Source: Candidatus Aminicenantota bacterium (GTDB lineage Bacteria; Acidobacteriota; Aminicenantia; Aminicenantales; Aminicenantaceae). From it: a DNA stretch of 46,005 nt. Shown piece by piece: positions 14,166 to 22,686 of the stretch (position 1 is the first letter of the stretch; every line of letters starts with the position of its first letter). The DNA lies in contig JAUWTO010000004.1 of the NCBI GenBank assembly GCA_030614685.1, positions 1-46,005 on the forward strand, given 5' to 3'. The notes under the pieces were generated by a model. The model saw only the letters and a list, made by a program, of their open reading frames with translations. It searched no databases and was not told where the DNA came from. Position numbers and translations under genes: made by a program.

Positions 14166-15954
14166 GGTTCAACAGTTCCTGGTAGAGGCGGAAGAGCTCC
14201 CGTGCCACGGGAGCGGCCGTGGCCCCGCCCATCCCGCCGTACTCCACGATCACAGTGACGGCCACACGGGAGTCTGTCCGGGGTGCGAAACCCGTGAACC
14301 AGGAGTGAGTCTTGGTCTCCCTGCGGGATTCGCCCAACTTTTCGGCCGTCTTCCGGCTGACCAGCTGCGTGGAACCGGTCGTCCCGCAGACGTCCATTCC
14401 CACGACACGAGCGGCCCGGGCCGCCCCCGCCTCATTGACCGACATCCACATGCCTTGGATGACCTTCTCGATGTTCGCACTGCTCACGCCGATTCCGGTG
14501 CTGCTCTGAAGGCTAAGCCGCTCATCTTCCTCTAAAAGGAGGTGCGGCTGGACGCGGTTCCCCCGATTGGCCAGGGTCGCGGTCATGGTGGCGATCTGCA
14601 GAGGCGTCACCAGCAGGGGCCCCTGGCCGATGGACACGGATATGGTCTCCCCGGGATACCAGGGAGCGTTCCGGACACGTCTCTTCCAATCACGATCCGG
14701 GACCAGGCCGGCATACTCCCCCTTCAAGTCGATGGACGTGAGCTCTCCCAGGCCCAGTTTTCGGGCATACTCGGCAATGGTTTCGATGCCCAGCTGCTTT
14801 CCCAGCTGATAGAAGTAGATATTACAGGAGTTCCGGATGGCTTGGGGGAGGTCCATCTGCCCATGCCCTCCGGCGAACCAGCAGTGGAAGGGATGGTTAT
14901 AAATACGGATGGAACCGGAACAATAGTATGACGTGTGCTCGGTGATGAGGTTCGTCTCCAGGGCCGCAAGTGCCATGACCAGTTTGAATATGGAACCCGG
15001 GGAGTAGAGGCCGCGCATGGCACGGTTCTCCAGCGGATGGCTCGGGTTGTTGATCAGGTCCATCCACTCCTCGGGAGTAAAACGGTTGATGAACTTGTTG
15101 GGGTCAAAGGTGGGAAAGGAGGCCAGGGCCAGTACCTGCCCGTTGCGTGTATCCATGACGACCACGGCTCCCTCTCTGCCCTCCAGGATCTCCTCCGCCT
15201 TGGCCTGCAGCCGCGAATCCAGAGTCAGCTGAATATCAACGCCGTCCACCGGGACCTCGCGCAAGATCGTTTCCTTGTAGCGGCCGGTGCTTTCCACTAT
15301 CTCGAGATCGCGTCCGCTGGCACCCACCAGTTCGGAATCATACTCCCGTTCGATCCCGGTCCGTCCGACCAGGTCACCCAATCCCCGGCCACCGAAAGTC
15401 CCCTGCCGGATTTCCTGAGGAGAGATCTCTTGCAGGTAACCCAGGACATGGGCGGCAAAGGTCGCATTGGGATAGGATCTCTTGGGCTTGGCCTGAACGA
15501 TCAGTTCCGGGAACTCGCGCCGCCGGCTTTCGATCTTGGCAACCTCCTCGTCATCCAGATTGTCCTTGATAATGATGGGGTGAAACACAGGGAAGGACCG
15601 GTATTTTTCCACCCGTTCCCGGATGACTTCCGCGTCCATCTCCAGAAGTTCAGTGATTTGGAGGTATGAATCCTCCAGGTTTAGTGACTCCTCTCTAACA
15701 ACCGCCGCCTGGAAGGCTGCTATGTTGGTAGCCAGAACCTTCCCCCTGCGGTCCTTGATGAGCCCGCGTTGAGGGGGCAGGATGACCTCCCGGATACGGT
15801 TGGCTTCGGACATCTCCCAATATTTTTTGTAGTCCAGGATCTGCATCTTCCAAAGGTACAGGACCAGCAGCAGCAAGGCCACGCCCACCACCAGGAACGA
15901 CATACGGGCCCGGCGGAGGATGAGCGATATGTCCTCGTAAATCCCGTTTCTCAT
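14158..15954 (-). CDS. mrdA: Penicillin-binding protein 2 (elongasome transpeptidase), with altered KTG box
   Basis: A 598-residue class B PBP. I chose the ATG at 15954 because it overlaps the mreD stop as ATGA and is followed at once by the membrane anchor (about residues 17-36); a longer ORF from 16107 is extra. The dimerisation region covers about 50-235 and the transpeptidase domain about 240-590. Catalytic Ser321 lies in SIFK (321-324) and the SxN motif is SCN (376-378). The third motif, normally KTG, reads TTG at 525-527 (CGTTGSTQ), a Lys-to-Thr change checked in the DNA. Other features are normal. It crosslinks new glycan made by RodA. Confidence 0.94.
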   Translation of the reverse strand: MRNGIYEDISLILRRARMSFLVVGVALLLLVLYLWKMQILDYKKYWEMSEANRIREVILPPQRGLIKDRRGKVLATNIAAFQAAVVREESLNLEDSYLQITELLEMDAEVIRERVEKYRSFPVFHPIIIKDNLDDEEVAKIESRRREFPELIVQAKPKRSYPNATFAAHVLGYLQEISPQEIRQGTFGGRGLGDLVGRTGIEREYDSELVGASGRDLEIVESTGRYKETILREVPVDGVDIQLTLDSRLQAKAEEILEGREGAVVVMDTRNGQVLALASFPTFDPNKFINRFTPEEWMDLINNPSHPLENRAMRGLYSPGSIFKLVMALAALETNLITEHTSYYCSGSIRIYNHPFHCWFAGGHGQMDLPQAIRNSCNIYFYQLGKQLGIETIAEYARKLGLGELTSIDLKGEYAGLVPDRDWKRRVRNAPWYPGETISVSIGQGPLLVTPLQIATMTATLANRGNRVQPHLLLEEDERLSLQSSTGIGVSSANIEKVIQGMWMSVNEAGAARAARVVGMDVCGTTGSTQLVSRKTAEKLGESRRETKTHSWFTGFAPRTDSRVAVTVIVEYGGMGGATAAPVARELFRLYQELLNHD

Positions 15955-16451
15955 GTCTTCCTGCGTTTCTCCAGAAAGAGGCTCACGCGCTTCACCAGGG
16001 GACCGATCCCGACAGCAACCAGGGCTGTCAGAAAAGGTTGAAGAAAGATCAGGCCGCCGGCCGTGTAAATACGTCGAGAGAATATGGCGGCATACAGGAA
16101 GGCCCACACGGCCAGTTCCAGGAAGAGGACCAGGGAAAAGAAAGAATATCTCCGAGAAAATGGGGCCAAATTGATCCTCTGGGCAACCGAACCGGCCGTA
16201 TAGCCGGCCAGGGTCTTGGCAATACCGGCCACGCCAAAAACACCGATGGAAAATGAATCCTGCAGGAGGCCGCAGAGCATGCCCGTGACCGCCCCGTAGA
16301 TCTCGCCTTTACGGACAGCGGCGTACAGGACGACCACACTCAGTAGGTTGAAGGACAGGATCAGTGTGGGGGAAATGCTGCCCATGAGTGATGACAGGAT
16401 AAAAGCGGCCACCATGCCAGCCGCCGTGTAAGCGATATCCTTCAACTTCAA
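15951..16451 (-). CDS. mreD: Rod shape-determining protein MreD
   Basis: A 166-residue membrane protein with five or six hydrophobic segments and the poor sequence conservation typical of MreD. It is identified mainly by its position between mreC and mrdA. GAVTGMLCGLLQDSFSIGVFG near residue 56 matches the family's conserved G-x-x-x-G-x-x-x-D helix. It links cytoplasmic MreB to periplasmic MreC in the elongation complex. Its stop overlaps the mrdA start by 4 nt and it begins 24 nt after mreC. Confidence 0.88.
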   Translation of the reverse strand: MKLKDIAYTAAGMVAAFILSSLMGSISPTLILSFNLLSVVVLYAAVRKGEIYGAVTGMLCGLLQDSFSIGVFGVAGIAKTLAGYTAGSVAQRINLAPFSRRYSFFSLVLFLELAVWAFLYAAIFSRRIYTAGGLIFLQPFLTALVAVGIGPLVKRVSLFLEKRRKT

Positions 16452-16475
16452 TCTCGGCCTCCGGCCAGCACCGCA

Positions 16476-17309
16476 TCAATAGAACACATGCTTGTCCACT
16501 CCGATCACTGCCAGACGATCCAGCTGACGCAGCCTGAAGAATGGCTGCACGTCTACATATTTGAAGAGCTCCGGCCGTTTTTCGACAGTGAGTACGACCC
16601 CTACTTTAAGCCCCGGTGGATAGATGTTGTCAAATCCGGTTGTGAGGAGCGTGTCCCCCTCCTTCGGGTCTTCATCCTTTGTCAGGCTGTAATCCAGTTC
16701 ACACAGCAGCTCGCCCCTGCCCTTCAGGATGGCCAGTCCCCTGCCTTCGGCGGTCGTGACACTCACACCGCTTCTGTCGTCGGTGATCAGCTGCACGGTC
16801 GCCTCCTTGAGGGCGACCTGGTACACCCGGCCCACCAGGTTTCCGGATGCATCCAGCACGACCATGTTTTTGGCCAGGCCGTCCAGGGTCCCCCTGTTGA
16901 TCACGACCGATTTGTAGGGGCTGACAGAGTCCATGCCGATAACCTGGGCCCCGATCACGAGATCGGATAACCGACCGTAAAGCTGCTGGAGGAACGCCTC
17001 GGACTGATAGCGTCTGAGGGACTGTTTCAAAATGATGTTTTCCTGGAGGAGTAAAAAGTTTTCCTCGCTCAATCTCTGGTTTCTCTTCTGGGCATCCCGC
17101 AGCATAAAGTAGTTATTCCAGAGGCTGCCGATTCCCCGGAAGAACGAAGTGATCCCGTGCTGGATCGGGGCGAACGTGGAATACACCAGCTTTTCCAGCA
17201 GGATCTCGTCATCCTCAAGCGGGACCTGGATGGAGATCAGGACCATCTGGAAGAAAATCAGAGATATGAGCACGACGAGATTTTTTCTCTTGCTCAGAAA
17301 AGACGGCAT
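16476..17309 (-). CDS. mreC: Rod shape-determining protein MreC
   Basis: A 277-residue bitopic protein. One membrane helix lies at about residues 11-29 (LVVLISLIFFQMVLISIQV), a coiled coil at about 65-105 (QRLSEENFLLLQENIILKQS), then the two beta-barrel domains with DSVSPYKSVVINRGTLDGL and SGNLVGRVYQV, both characteristic. It is a periplasmic scaffold that activates PBP2-RodA. It sits 14 nt after mreB in the same operon. The length matches short MreC proteins of Gram-negatives. Confidence 0.93.
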   Translation of the reverse strand: MPSFLSKRKNLVVLISLIFFQMVLISIQVPLEDDEILLEKLVYSTFAPIQHGITSFFRGIGSLWNNYFMLRDAQKRNQRLSEENFLLLQENIILKQSLRRYQSEAFLQQLYGRLSDLVIGAQVIGMDSVSPYKSVVINRGTLDGLAKNMVVLDASGNLVGRVYQVALKEATVQLITDDRSGVSVTTAEGRGLAILKGRGELLCELDYSLTKDEDPKEGDTLLTTGFDNIYPPGLKVGVVLTVEKRPELFKYVDVQPFFRLRQLDRLAVIGVDKHVFY

Positions 17310-17324
17310 ATACTGTTCTGATTA

Positions 17325-18356
17325 TCAGATCAAAGATATCTTTTTCAGCAGCTCCAGATCATCGAGCATCTTTCCCGCGCCCAGGACCACGGTAGTCAAG
17401 GGGTCTTCTGTGATGAAGACCGGCAGTTGAGTCTCCTCACGGATGCGTTTATCGATGCTCTTGAGCAGCGCCCCTCCCCCGGTGAGGATGATGCCGCGGT
17501 CGATGATATCAGCGGAAAGTTCGGGCGGCGTCTTTTCCAAGGCCACCATGACCGCCTCCACTATCGCATCCACCACATCGGCCAGGGATTCTCTGATCTC
17601 CTGGTCATCCACCACGATGGTCTTGGGAATGCCCTCGCGCAAATCCCTCCCCTTTAGCTCCATGGTCATGGGTTCGTCCAGAGGATAAGCCGAACCGATA
17701 TGCATCTTGACCTGTTCCGCTGTTTTCTCCCCGATCAGCAGGTTATATTTTTTCTTGATGTACTGGATGATGGAGTCATCCATCTCGTTGCCCGCGATCC
17801 GGATGGAGTGATTGAATACGATCCCGGAGAGCGAGATCACCGCAATATCCGTGGTCCCGCCCCCGATGTCTACGATCATGTTTCCCATGGGTTCAGCGAT
17901 CGGCAGCTCCGCCCCGACCGATGCGGACATGGGCTGTTCCACGAGATAGACCTCAGAAGCCTTGGCCCGCATGGCCACGTCCTTGACGGCACGCCGCTCC
18001 ACCTGAGTGACGCCGGTGGGTATTCCGATGACGATCCGCGGACGCAGGAAGAAGCCCCGGTTGTTGGTAGCCTTCTTGATAAAATAATCCAGCATTTTTT
18101 CCGCGATCTCGAAATCCGCTATGACACCATCACGCATGGGTTTTATGGCCAGGACGCTGGTCGGCGTCTTGCCCAGCATCTCTTTGGCGCTTCTTCCAAC
18201 GGCCTCGACCTTGCCCGACTGCTTGTTCACGACGACAATGGAGGGTTCCTGGACGATGATGCCCTTTCCCCGCAGAAAAACCAGCGTGTTGGCCGTACCC
18301 AGGTCAATGGCGAGATCACAGAAAAGTTTGTTTTTGAACCAATCAATCAAATTCAT
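17325..18356 (-). CDS. mreB: Rod shape-determining protein MreB (actin-like)
   Basis: A 343-residue actin-fold ATPase of exact family length. Phosphate 1 motif DLGTANTLVFLRGKG is at about 17-31, phosphate 2 DIGGGTTDIAVISLSG at about 163-178, and the adenosine motif ILTGGGALLKSIDKRI near 290. It polymerises under the inner membrane and directs the elongasome made by the four genes downstream. It is the first gene of the operon, with a promoter at 18396-18424. The C-terminal extension beyond the last helix is only a few residues. Confidence 0.97.
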   Translation of the reverse strand: MNLIDWFKNKLFCDLAIDLGTANTLVFLRGKGIIVQEPSIVVVNKQSGKVEAVGRSAKEMLGKTPTSVLAIKPMRDGVIADFEIAEKMLDYFIKKATNNRGFFLRPRIVIGIPTGVTQVERRAVKDVAMRAKASEVYLVEQPMSASVGAELPIAEPMGNMIVDIGGGTTDIAVISLSGIVFNHSIRIAGNEMDDSIIQYIKKKYNLLIGEKTAEQVKMHIGSAYPLDEPMTMELKGRDLREGIPKTIVVDDQEIRESLADVVDAIVEAVMVALEKTPPELSADIIDRGIILTGGGALLKSIDKRIREETQLPVFITEDPLTTVVLGAGKMLDDLELLKKISLI

Positions 18357-18395
18357 GCCGATCCTACTCTATCTATCTTACACAATATACTCGAT

Positions 18396-18424
18396 TTATT
18401 AGCATAAATCCCTGATTCTGGCAA
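18396..18424 (-). promoter_or_regulatory. Promoter of the mreBCD-mrdA-rodA operon
   Basis: On the minus strand TTGCCA (18424-18419), a 17-bp spacer and TAATAA (18401-18396), with TGC just before the -10 (extended -10). Start near 18389 gives a leader of about 33 nt to the mreB ATG. Confidence 0.55.
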
Positions 18425-18517
18425 ATAAAAATACAATTTTTCTTGAGAAACATGCCAAGAACGGGAGATTATTTTCATGGACACAAGTTTAGTCGCGGCA
18501 GAAATCCGAATTCTGCC

Positions 18518-18547
18518 TTGACTTTTGTTGAGGCGCCCATATATAAA
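18518..18547 (+). promoter_or_regulatory. Promoter of the second OPT gene
   Basis: TTGACT (18518-18523) and TATAAA (18542-18547) with an 18-bp spacer. TATATA at 18540, 16-bp spacing, is an alternative. The leader of about 27 nt contains the ribosome binding site GAGGAGGAC before the ATG at 18581. Confidence 0.6.
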
Positions 18548-18580
18548 TAGACCAAATCTAATTCACCAGAGGAGGACAGC

Positions 18581-20605
18581 ATGAGCGACCAATTCAAATC
18601 CTATATTCCCCCCGATCAGGATATGAAAGAACTCTCGTTCAAGGCGATATTCTTGGGCATTCTCATGGCGATCGTGCTGGGTGCGGCCAACGCCTATCTG
18701 GGGCTGATGGTCGGAATGACCGTGGCTGCCACATTCCCGGCAGCGGTCATCGCCATGGCCGTGCTCCGTCCCATGAAAGGCACGATACTGGAGGAGAACC
18801 TGGCCCGTACCACGGGTGCCGTGGGTGAAGCCCTGGCTGCAGGTGCGGTCTTCACCATCCCCGCCTTCCTGCTTACCAGGCCGGCGGTGTGGGAGAAGTT
18901 CGACCTGTTCAAGTCTTCCATGCTCATGCTGGTTGGCGGCGTCCTGGGTGTGTTCCTCATCATCCTGGTCCGCCGCACCCTGGTCCAGGATACGGAACTC
19001 CCCTTCCCTGAGAGCGTAGCATGTGCCGAGATGGTCAAGACGGGGCAGCAGGGAGGCTCCCAGGCTGCCTACATGTTCTGGGCCATGGGACTGGGCGGAT
19101 TCACCGAATTTTTCACCAGCGAGAACGGGATCCAGATGATCGTGCCCTATGTGCGCAAGGTCTTCGAGCTTCCCGGCCTCTCCCGGATAAGCTTTCTGGA
19201 CGGAGACAACGTCCTCAGATTCAAGACCCCCGAGACGGCCCAGGTCAGGGGCCGTATCTTCCTCGAGTCTCCGGCGGCCAATGCGGCCATGGTGGGAGTG
19301 GGATACATCATCGGCCCCAAGCTGGCGGCCCTGACCTTCTCCGGCGGCGTGCTGGGCTGGATGTTCCTCATGCCCTTCCTGCTCTTCATCAACGGGGACC
19401 TGACCCGGATCGTGACCGAATTCGGCGGCAACTGGACCGATCTGGCGATATCGGCATACAACGCCCAGATCAAGCCTATTGCCGTGGGTGCCATGCTGGT
19501 GGGCGCGTTCTACACGCTGTTCAAGATGCGCAAGAGCCTGGCCGTCGGCATCGGGCGTTCGATCACGGATGTGAAAGCGTCCCGTTCGGGCAGCGCCTCC
19601 GCCATCCCCCGCACTGATAAGGACCTCCCCTTCCCGATGATCATGTTCGCCATCATCGGCCTCGTCATCCCCATGGTGTTCCTCTACAACCTCTTCACAC
19701 ACAACATAGGCTCCTCGCTGGTGTCCGCGATTGTGATGATCTTCATGGGCCTCCTGTTCGCGGCCGTGGCCGGCTACCTGGTGGGGGTCATCGGGTCCTC
19801 ATCCAATCCCATATCCGGCCTGACGCTGACCACGCTGCTCATAGCCGCGCTCATGATGGTCCTCATGGGTCAGAAAGGCACCGAGGGCATCGCCGCTGTG
19901 TTGGGGGTGGCGGCCGTGGTCTGCTGTGTGGCCGGTGTGGCCGGAGACATGATCCAGGACTGGAAGGTCGGACACATTCTGGGCGGAACCCCCTGGCGTA
20001 TGCAGGTCGGGGGGCTCATCGGCGTGGTGGCCGCAGCCCTGACACTGACCTTTGCCCTGCAGCTCCTTCACAACACCATGCGCATAGGTAGCGACGCCCT
20101 GCCTGCTCCTCAGGCCAATCTGATGGCCATGATGGCCCAGGGCATCGTGGGCGGTGAAATGGCCTGGCCCCTGGTGATCGCAGGCATGCTGTTGGCCGTG
20201 GCTCTCATCCTGATCGGATCTCCCTCGCCCATGATCATCGCGGTGGGAATGTATCTTCCTTTCCGCGCCACCGCCTGCATCTTCTTCGGCGGAGTTATTA
20301 AATGGTTCCTCGACAGCCGTGCAGCCAAGAAGGGCGTCACAGAAAAAGGCAAGACGACCCTCGAAAATATCGGACTGCTGATCGCTTCCGGGCTTATTGC
20401 GGGCCAGGCCATCATGGGGATCATCACCGCGGGACTGAAGGGCGCCAACATCAACCTTCCCCAGTTCCTGCACGTCCCATGGCTGGCTCCCTGGCTGGCG
20501 CTTGGAGTCTTCGGCGCCCTGGGCTTCATCCTGATCTATTTCCCCTATAAAAAAATGATAGCATCCGGGGAGTTCGGAAAATCCGAGCAGGAAAACGAAA
20601 ACTAG
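18581..20605 (+). CDS. OPT-family oligopeptide transporter (second paralogue)
   Basis: A 674-residue polytopic membrane protein, homologous along its length to the OPT protein at 3942: ANAYLGLMVGMTVAATFPAA near residue 33, NLARTTGAVGEALAAGAVF near 72, ELPFPESVACAEMVKTG near 138, and SSSNPISGLTLTTLLIA near 407. Proton-coupled uptake of short peptides or peptide-like chelates is the expected role. Unlike the first copy it is followed, 28 nt later, by a PqqD-like gene rather than cstA, so the two paralogues probably handle different substrates. It has its own promoter and a strong ribosome binding site. Confidence 0.93.
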   Translation: MSDQFKSYIPPDQDMKELSFKAIFLGILMAIVLGAANAYLGLMVGMTVAATFPAAVIAMAVLRPMKGTILEENLARTTGAVGEALAAGAVFTIPAFLLTRPAVWEKFDLFKSSMLMLVGGVLGVFLIILVRRTLVQDTELPFPESVACAEMVKTGQQGGSQAAYMFWAMGLGGFTEFFTSENGIQMIVPYVRKVFELPGLSRISFLDGDNVLRFKTPETAQVRGRIFLESPAANAAMVGVGYIIGPKLAALTFSGGVLGWMFLMPFLLFINGDLTRIVTEFGGNWTDLAISAYNAQIKPIAVGAMLVGAFYTLFKMRKSLAVGIGRSITDVKASRSGSASAIPRTDKDLPFPMIMFAIIGLVIPMVFLYNLFTHNIGSSLVSAIVMIFMGLLFAAVAGYLVGVIGSSSNPISGLTLTTLLIAALMMVLMGQKGTEGIAAVLGVAAVVCCVAGVAGDMIQDWKVGHILGGTPWRMQVGGLIGVVAAALTLTFALQLLHNTMRIGSDALPAPQANLMAMMAQGIVGGEMAWPLVIAGMLLAVALILIGSPSPMIIAVGMYLPFRATACIFFGGVIKWFLDSRAAKKGVTEKGKTTLENIGLLIASGLIAGQAIMGIITAGLKGANINLPQFLHVPWLAPWLALGVFGALGFILIYFPYKKMIASGEFGKSEQENEN

Positions 20606-20633
20606 ATCCGGGCCAATCTGACAGGTACGGTCT

Positions 20634-20996
20634 GTGAAACAAAAGAAACTCCCTCCTAAGGAGGTCAACCTGCTCGCCCTGGTTCCTGTGCGCAACATGA
20701 AATGGGAGACGAGCGAGGAGGGGGCAGTGGTCCTGCTCAAGCCCAAGTACAGAAACGCCATCCTGACTCGCCTTCTCCTGCCATACATGAAGAAGCCCTA
20801 TTACAAGATCATGCTGGATGAGATCGGCAGCTATTTCTGGCAGAACTGCGACGGATCCCGCACCATAAAGGAGATCTCAGAACTGCAGGAGCAGAAGTTC
20901 GGAGAGGCGGTGAAGCCCCTCTATGACCGCATTTCGCTCTTCCTGGGGACCCTCCAAAGGAGCCGCTTCATCGTTCTCAAGGAGACAGACAGGTAA
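20634..20996 (+). CDS. PqqD-like winged-helix protein (RRE fold)
   Basis: A 120-residue protein from a GTG start at 20634; the next ATG would cut into the domain. RNMKWETSEEGAVVLLKPKY, then FWQNCDGSRTIKEISELQEQKFG and a C-terminal FLGTLQRSRFIVL follow the PqqD pattern. PqqD domains bind the leader peptide of ribosomally made, modified peptides and present it to a radical SAM enzyme. No precursor, radical SAM or protease gene is adjacent. The neighbour is the OPT transporter 28 nt upstream, so a role tied to a transported peptide is possible but is inference. It is probably co-transcribed with the OPT gene. Confidence 0.8.
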   Translation: MKQKKLPPKEVNLLALVPVRNMKWETSEEGAVVLLKPKYRNAILTRLLLPYMKKPYYKIMLDEIGSYFWQNCDGSRTIKEISELQEQKFGEAVKPLYDRISLFLGTLQRSRFIVLKETDR

Positions 20997-20998
20997 AC

Positions 20999-21108
20999 TG
21001 ATACTTCAGCCAGGTGATTTTCCGCAGCGAGAAAATTCAACCTATTCCTCGGCTCGTTTTCCGCTGCGGGGAACCCCGCCCACTCGCCTCCGGCTGGCTT
21101 CCCTATCA
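20999..21108. other. Structured inverted-repeat region after the PqqD-like gene
   Basis: TGATA (20999-21003) pairs with TATCA (21104-21108), and AGCCAG (21008-21013) with CTGGCT (21094-21099), around symmetric 4-nt internal loops. Inside, CCGCAGCG (21022-21029) pairs with CGCTGCGG (21062-21069). That right arm can instead take part in the local hairpin GCGGG-GAAC-CCCGC (21066-21079), so two exclusive folds exist. It lies in the 3' region of the OPT-PqqD transcript, upstream of the def promoter. Confidence 0.45.
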
Positions 21109-21165
21109 GCTTACTCGTCTGCATAAAAACATGTTTTGGTACTGCATGTATTGCTGGGGGGGACA

Positions 21166-21194
21166 TTGTAGAAGACAGCGTTTTGGACTAAAAT
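21166..21194 (+). promoter_or_regulatory. Promoter of def-fmt, predicting a leaderless mRNA
   Basis: TTGTAG (21166-21171), a 17-bp spacer and TAAAAT (21189-21194). Start about 7 nt downstream is at 21201, two bases before the ATG at 21203. No Shine-Dalgarno sequence precedes this ATG or the next two in-frame ATGs. Confidence 0.55.
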
Positions 21195-21202
21195 AAATAG
21201 AA

Positions 21203-21742
21203 ATGACGAACATGATCGAAAAAGACCTTACGATTATGGAGATCATGATCTATGGCTGTCCGGTCTTGAAAGAAAAAGCCGAGCCCGTGACCGATATCAC
21301 GGATGACATCGTCCGGTTAGCGCGTGACATGGTTTTCACCATGCATGCCGCTCCGGGCATTGGCCTGGCCGCTCCCCAGGTGAACCACAGCCTCAAACTC
21401 ATCGCCATCGACCTCTCCGTGGGTGAGAAAAAGGAACAGCTCATCGTCCTGCTGAATCCGGAGCTCCTCGAAAAGGAAGGCGAAGCGTTCATGGAGGAAG
21501 GCTGCCTGTCCGTCCCGGAGATCAACGAAAAGGTGTCGCGGCCGGCTCGGGTGGTCGTAAGGGGCACGACTCTGGACGGGAAGGACATCACCCTGGAGGC
21601 CCGGGACCTGCTGGCACGAGTCTTCTGTCATGAGATCGACCATCTTGAAGGCAAGCTCTTTGTGGAACACCTTTCCCCGTTGAAACAGCACCTGATCAAA
21701 CAAAAATTCAAGAAGAAACGGGAATCCGGCGGTGCGGCATGA
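21203..21742 (+). CDS. def: Peptide deformylase
   Basis: A 179-residue metalloenzyme that removes the N-formyl group from new proteins. All three motifs are present: GIGLAAPQV near residue 53, EEGCLSVPE near 97 (metal-binding Cys) and CHEIDHLEG near 140 (HExDH). The start at 21203 fits the promoter at 21166-21194. An ATG at 21236 (MEIMIYGCPVLK) would give the more usual N-terminus, so the first 11 residues may be extra. It overlaps fmt by 4 nt (ATGA), the classic def-fmt pairing. Confidence 0.95.
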   Translation: MTNMIEKDLTIMEIMIYGCPVLKEKAEPVTDITDDIVRLARDMVFTMHAAPGIGLAAPQVNHSLKLIAIDLSVGEKKEQLIVLLNPELLEKEGEAFMEEGCLSVPEINEKVSRPARVVVRGTTLDGKDITLEARDLLARVFCHEIDHLEGKLFVEHLSPLKQHLIKQKFKKKRESGGAA

Positions 21743-22674
21743 ACGTCGTATTCTTCGGAAGCCCGAGCACCGCCCGCACGTCCCTCGATAGGATCATCAA
21801 GGCCGGATTCACTGTCCGGCTCGTCATCACTCAACCCGACCGCCCCGCCGGTCGTGGAAAGCGCCTTCGGCCCTCCCAGATCAAGCTGTGCGCCCTTGAG
21901 AACGGCATCCCGCTGCTGCAGCCCGGGCGCATCCGCAAAGACCCGGAGGCCCTCGAGCTCCTGAAACGGCTCCGTCCCGACCTCAACGTGGTGGTTGCCT
22001 ACGGGCAAATCATCCCGGCTTCGCTCATCTATCTGCCGCAGTTCAACTCCGTCAACCTGCACTTCTCCCTGCTCCCGGCCTATCGCGGTGCGGCCCCTGT
22101 CCAGTGGGCCCTCAGGCAGGGCGAAGAGGAGACCGGCGTCACGATCTTCGAGCTGGATGAGAAGATGGATGAGGGACCGATCCTGGCCCGGCGCCATGTG
22201 GCCATCCATCCGGAAGAAAATGCTCTGGAGCTGGAAGACCGCCTGGCCCAAATCGGGGCCGATCTGCTGGTCGAGACCATGGGCCGGATCCGCGACCTGA
22301 AACCCGAGCCTCAGGATCACGGCCTCGCCACCTATGCGCCGCTTATCAAGAAAGAGGACGGCCGGATCGACTGGAGCCTCCCGGCTGTGAGCGTGGATCG
22401 CCAGGTCCGGGCTTTCAATCCCTGGCCCTCGACGTTCACCTTCCAGGGAGGCAGACGCCTGAAGATCCTGCGCGGACAAGTCCCCGGAACAGGAGACTGT
22501 CCCGGGGGGATGCCGGGGCAGGTCCAAGCCGTGACTCCTGAGGGGATCGACATCTGCTGCGGCGACGGCCTCCTCTACCGTATCCTCAGCCTCCAGCCCG
22601 AGAACAAGCCGGCCATGAGCGCACACGCATTCTCACTGGGCGCACACCTGCGCTCCGGTGACAGCTGGGATTGA
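21739..22674 (+). CDS. fmt: Methionyl-tRNA formyltransferase
   Basis: A 311-residue enzyme that formylates initiator Met-tRNA using 10-formyl-THF. It opens with MNVVFFGSPSTARTSLD, then the catalytic segment VNLHFSLLPAYRGAAPVQWA near residue 104 (Asn and His of the N-x-H triad) and ELDEKMDEGPIL near 138 with the catalytic Asp. The C-terminal OB-like domain spans about 205-305. It follows def with an ATGA overlap. Its stop codon and that of the convergent M23 gene form the two arms of a small palindrome (22672-22676 / 22685-22689). Confidence 0.96.
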   Translation: MNVVFFGSPSTARTSLDRIIKAGFTVRLVITQPDRPAGRGKRLRPSQIKLCALENGIPLLQPGRIRKDPEALELLKRLRPDLNVVVAYGQIIPASLIYLPQFNSVNLHFSLLPAYRGAAPVQWALRQGEEETGVTIFELDEKMDEGPILARRHVAIHPEENALELEDRLAQIGADLLVETMGRIRDLKPEPQDHGLATYAPLIKKEDGRIDWSLPAVSVDRQVRAFNPWPSTFTFQGGRRLKILRGQVPGTGDCPGGMPGQVQAVTPEGIDICCGDGLLYRILSLQPENKPAMSAHAFSLGAHLRSGDSWD

Positions 22675-22686
22675 TCGGGGCCGGGA

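Noticed and set aside
18563-19702. 379-residue minus-strand ORF
   Set aside because: Antisense of the second OPT gene; hydrophilic and His/Glu/Gly-rich with no domain.
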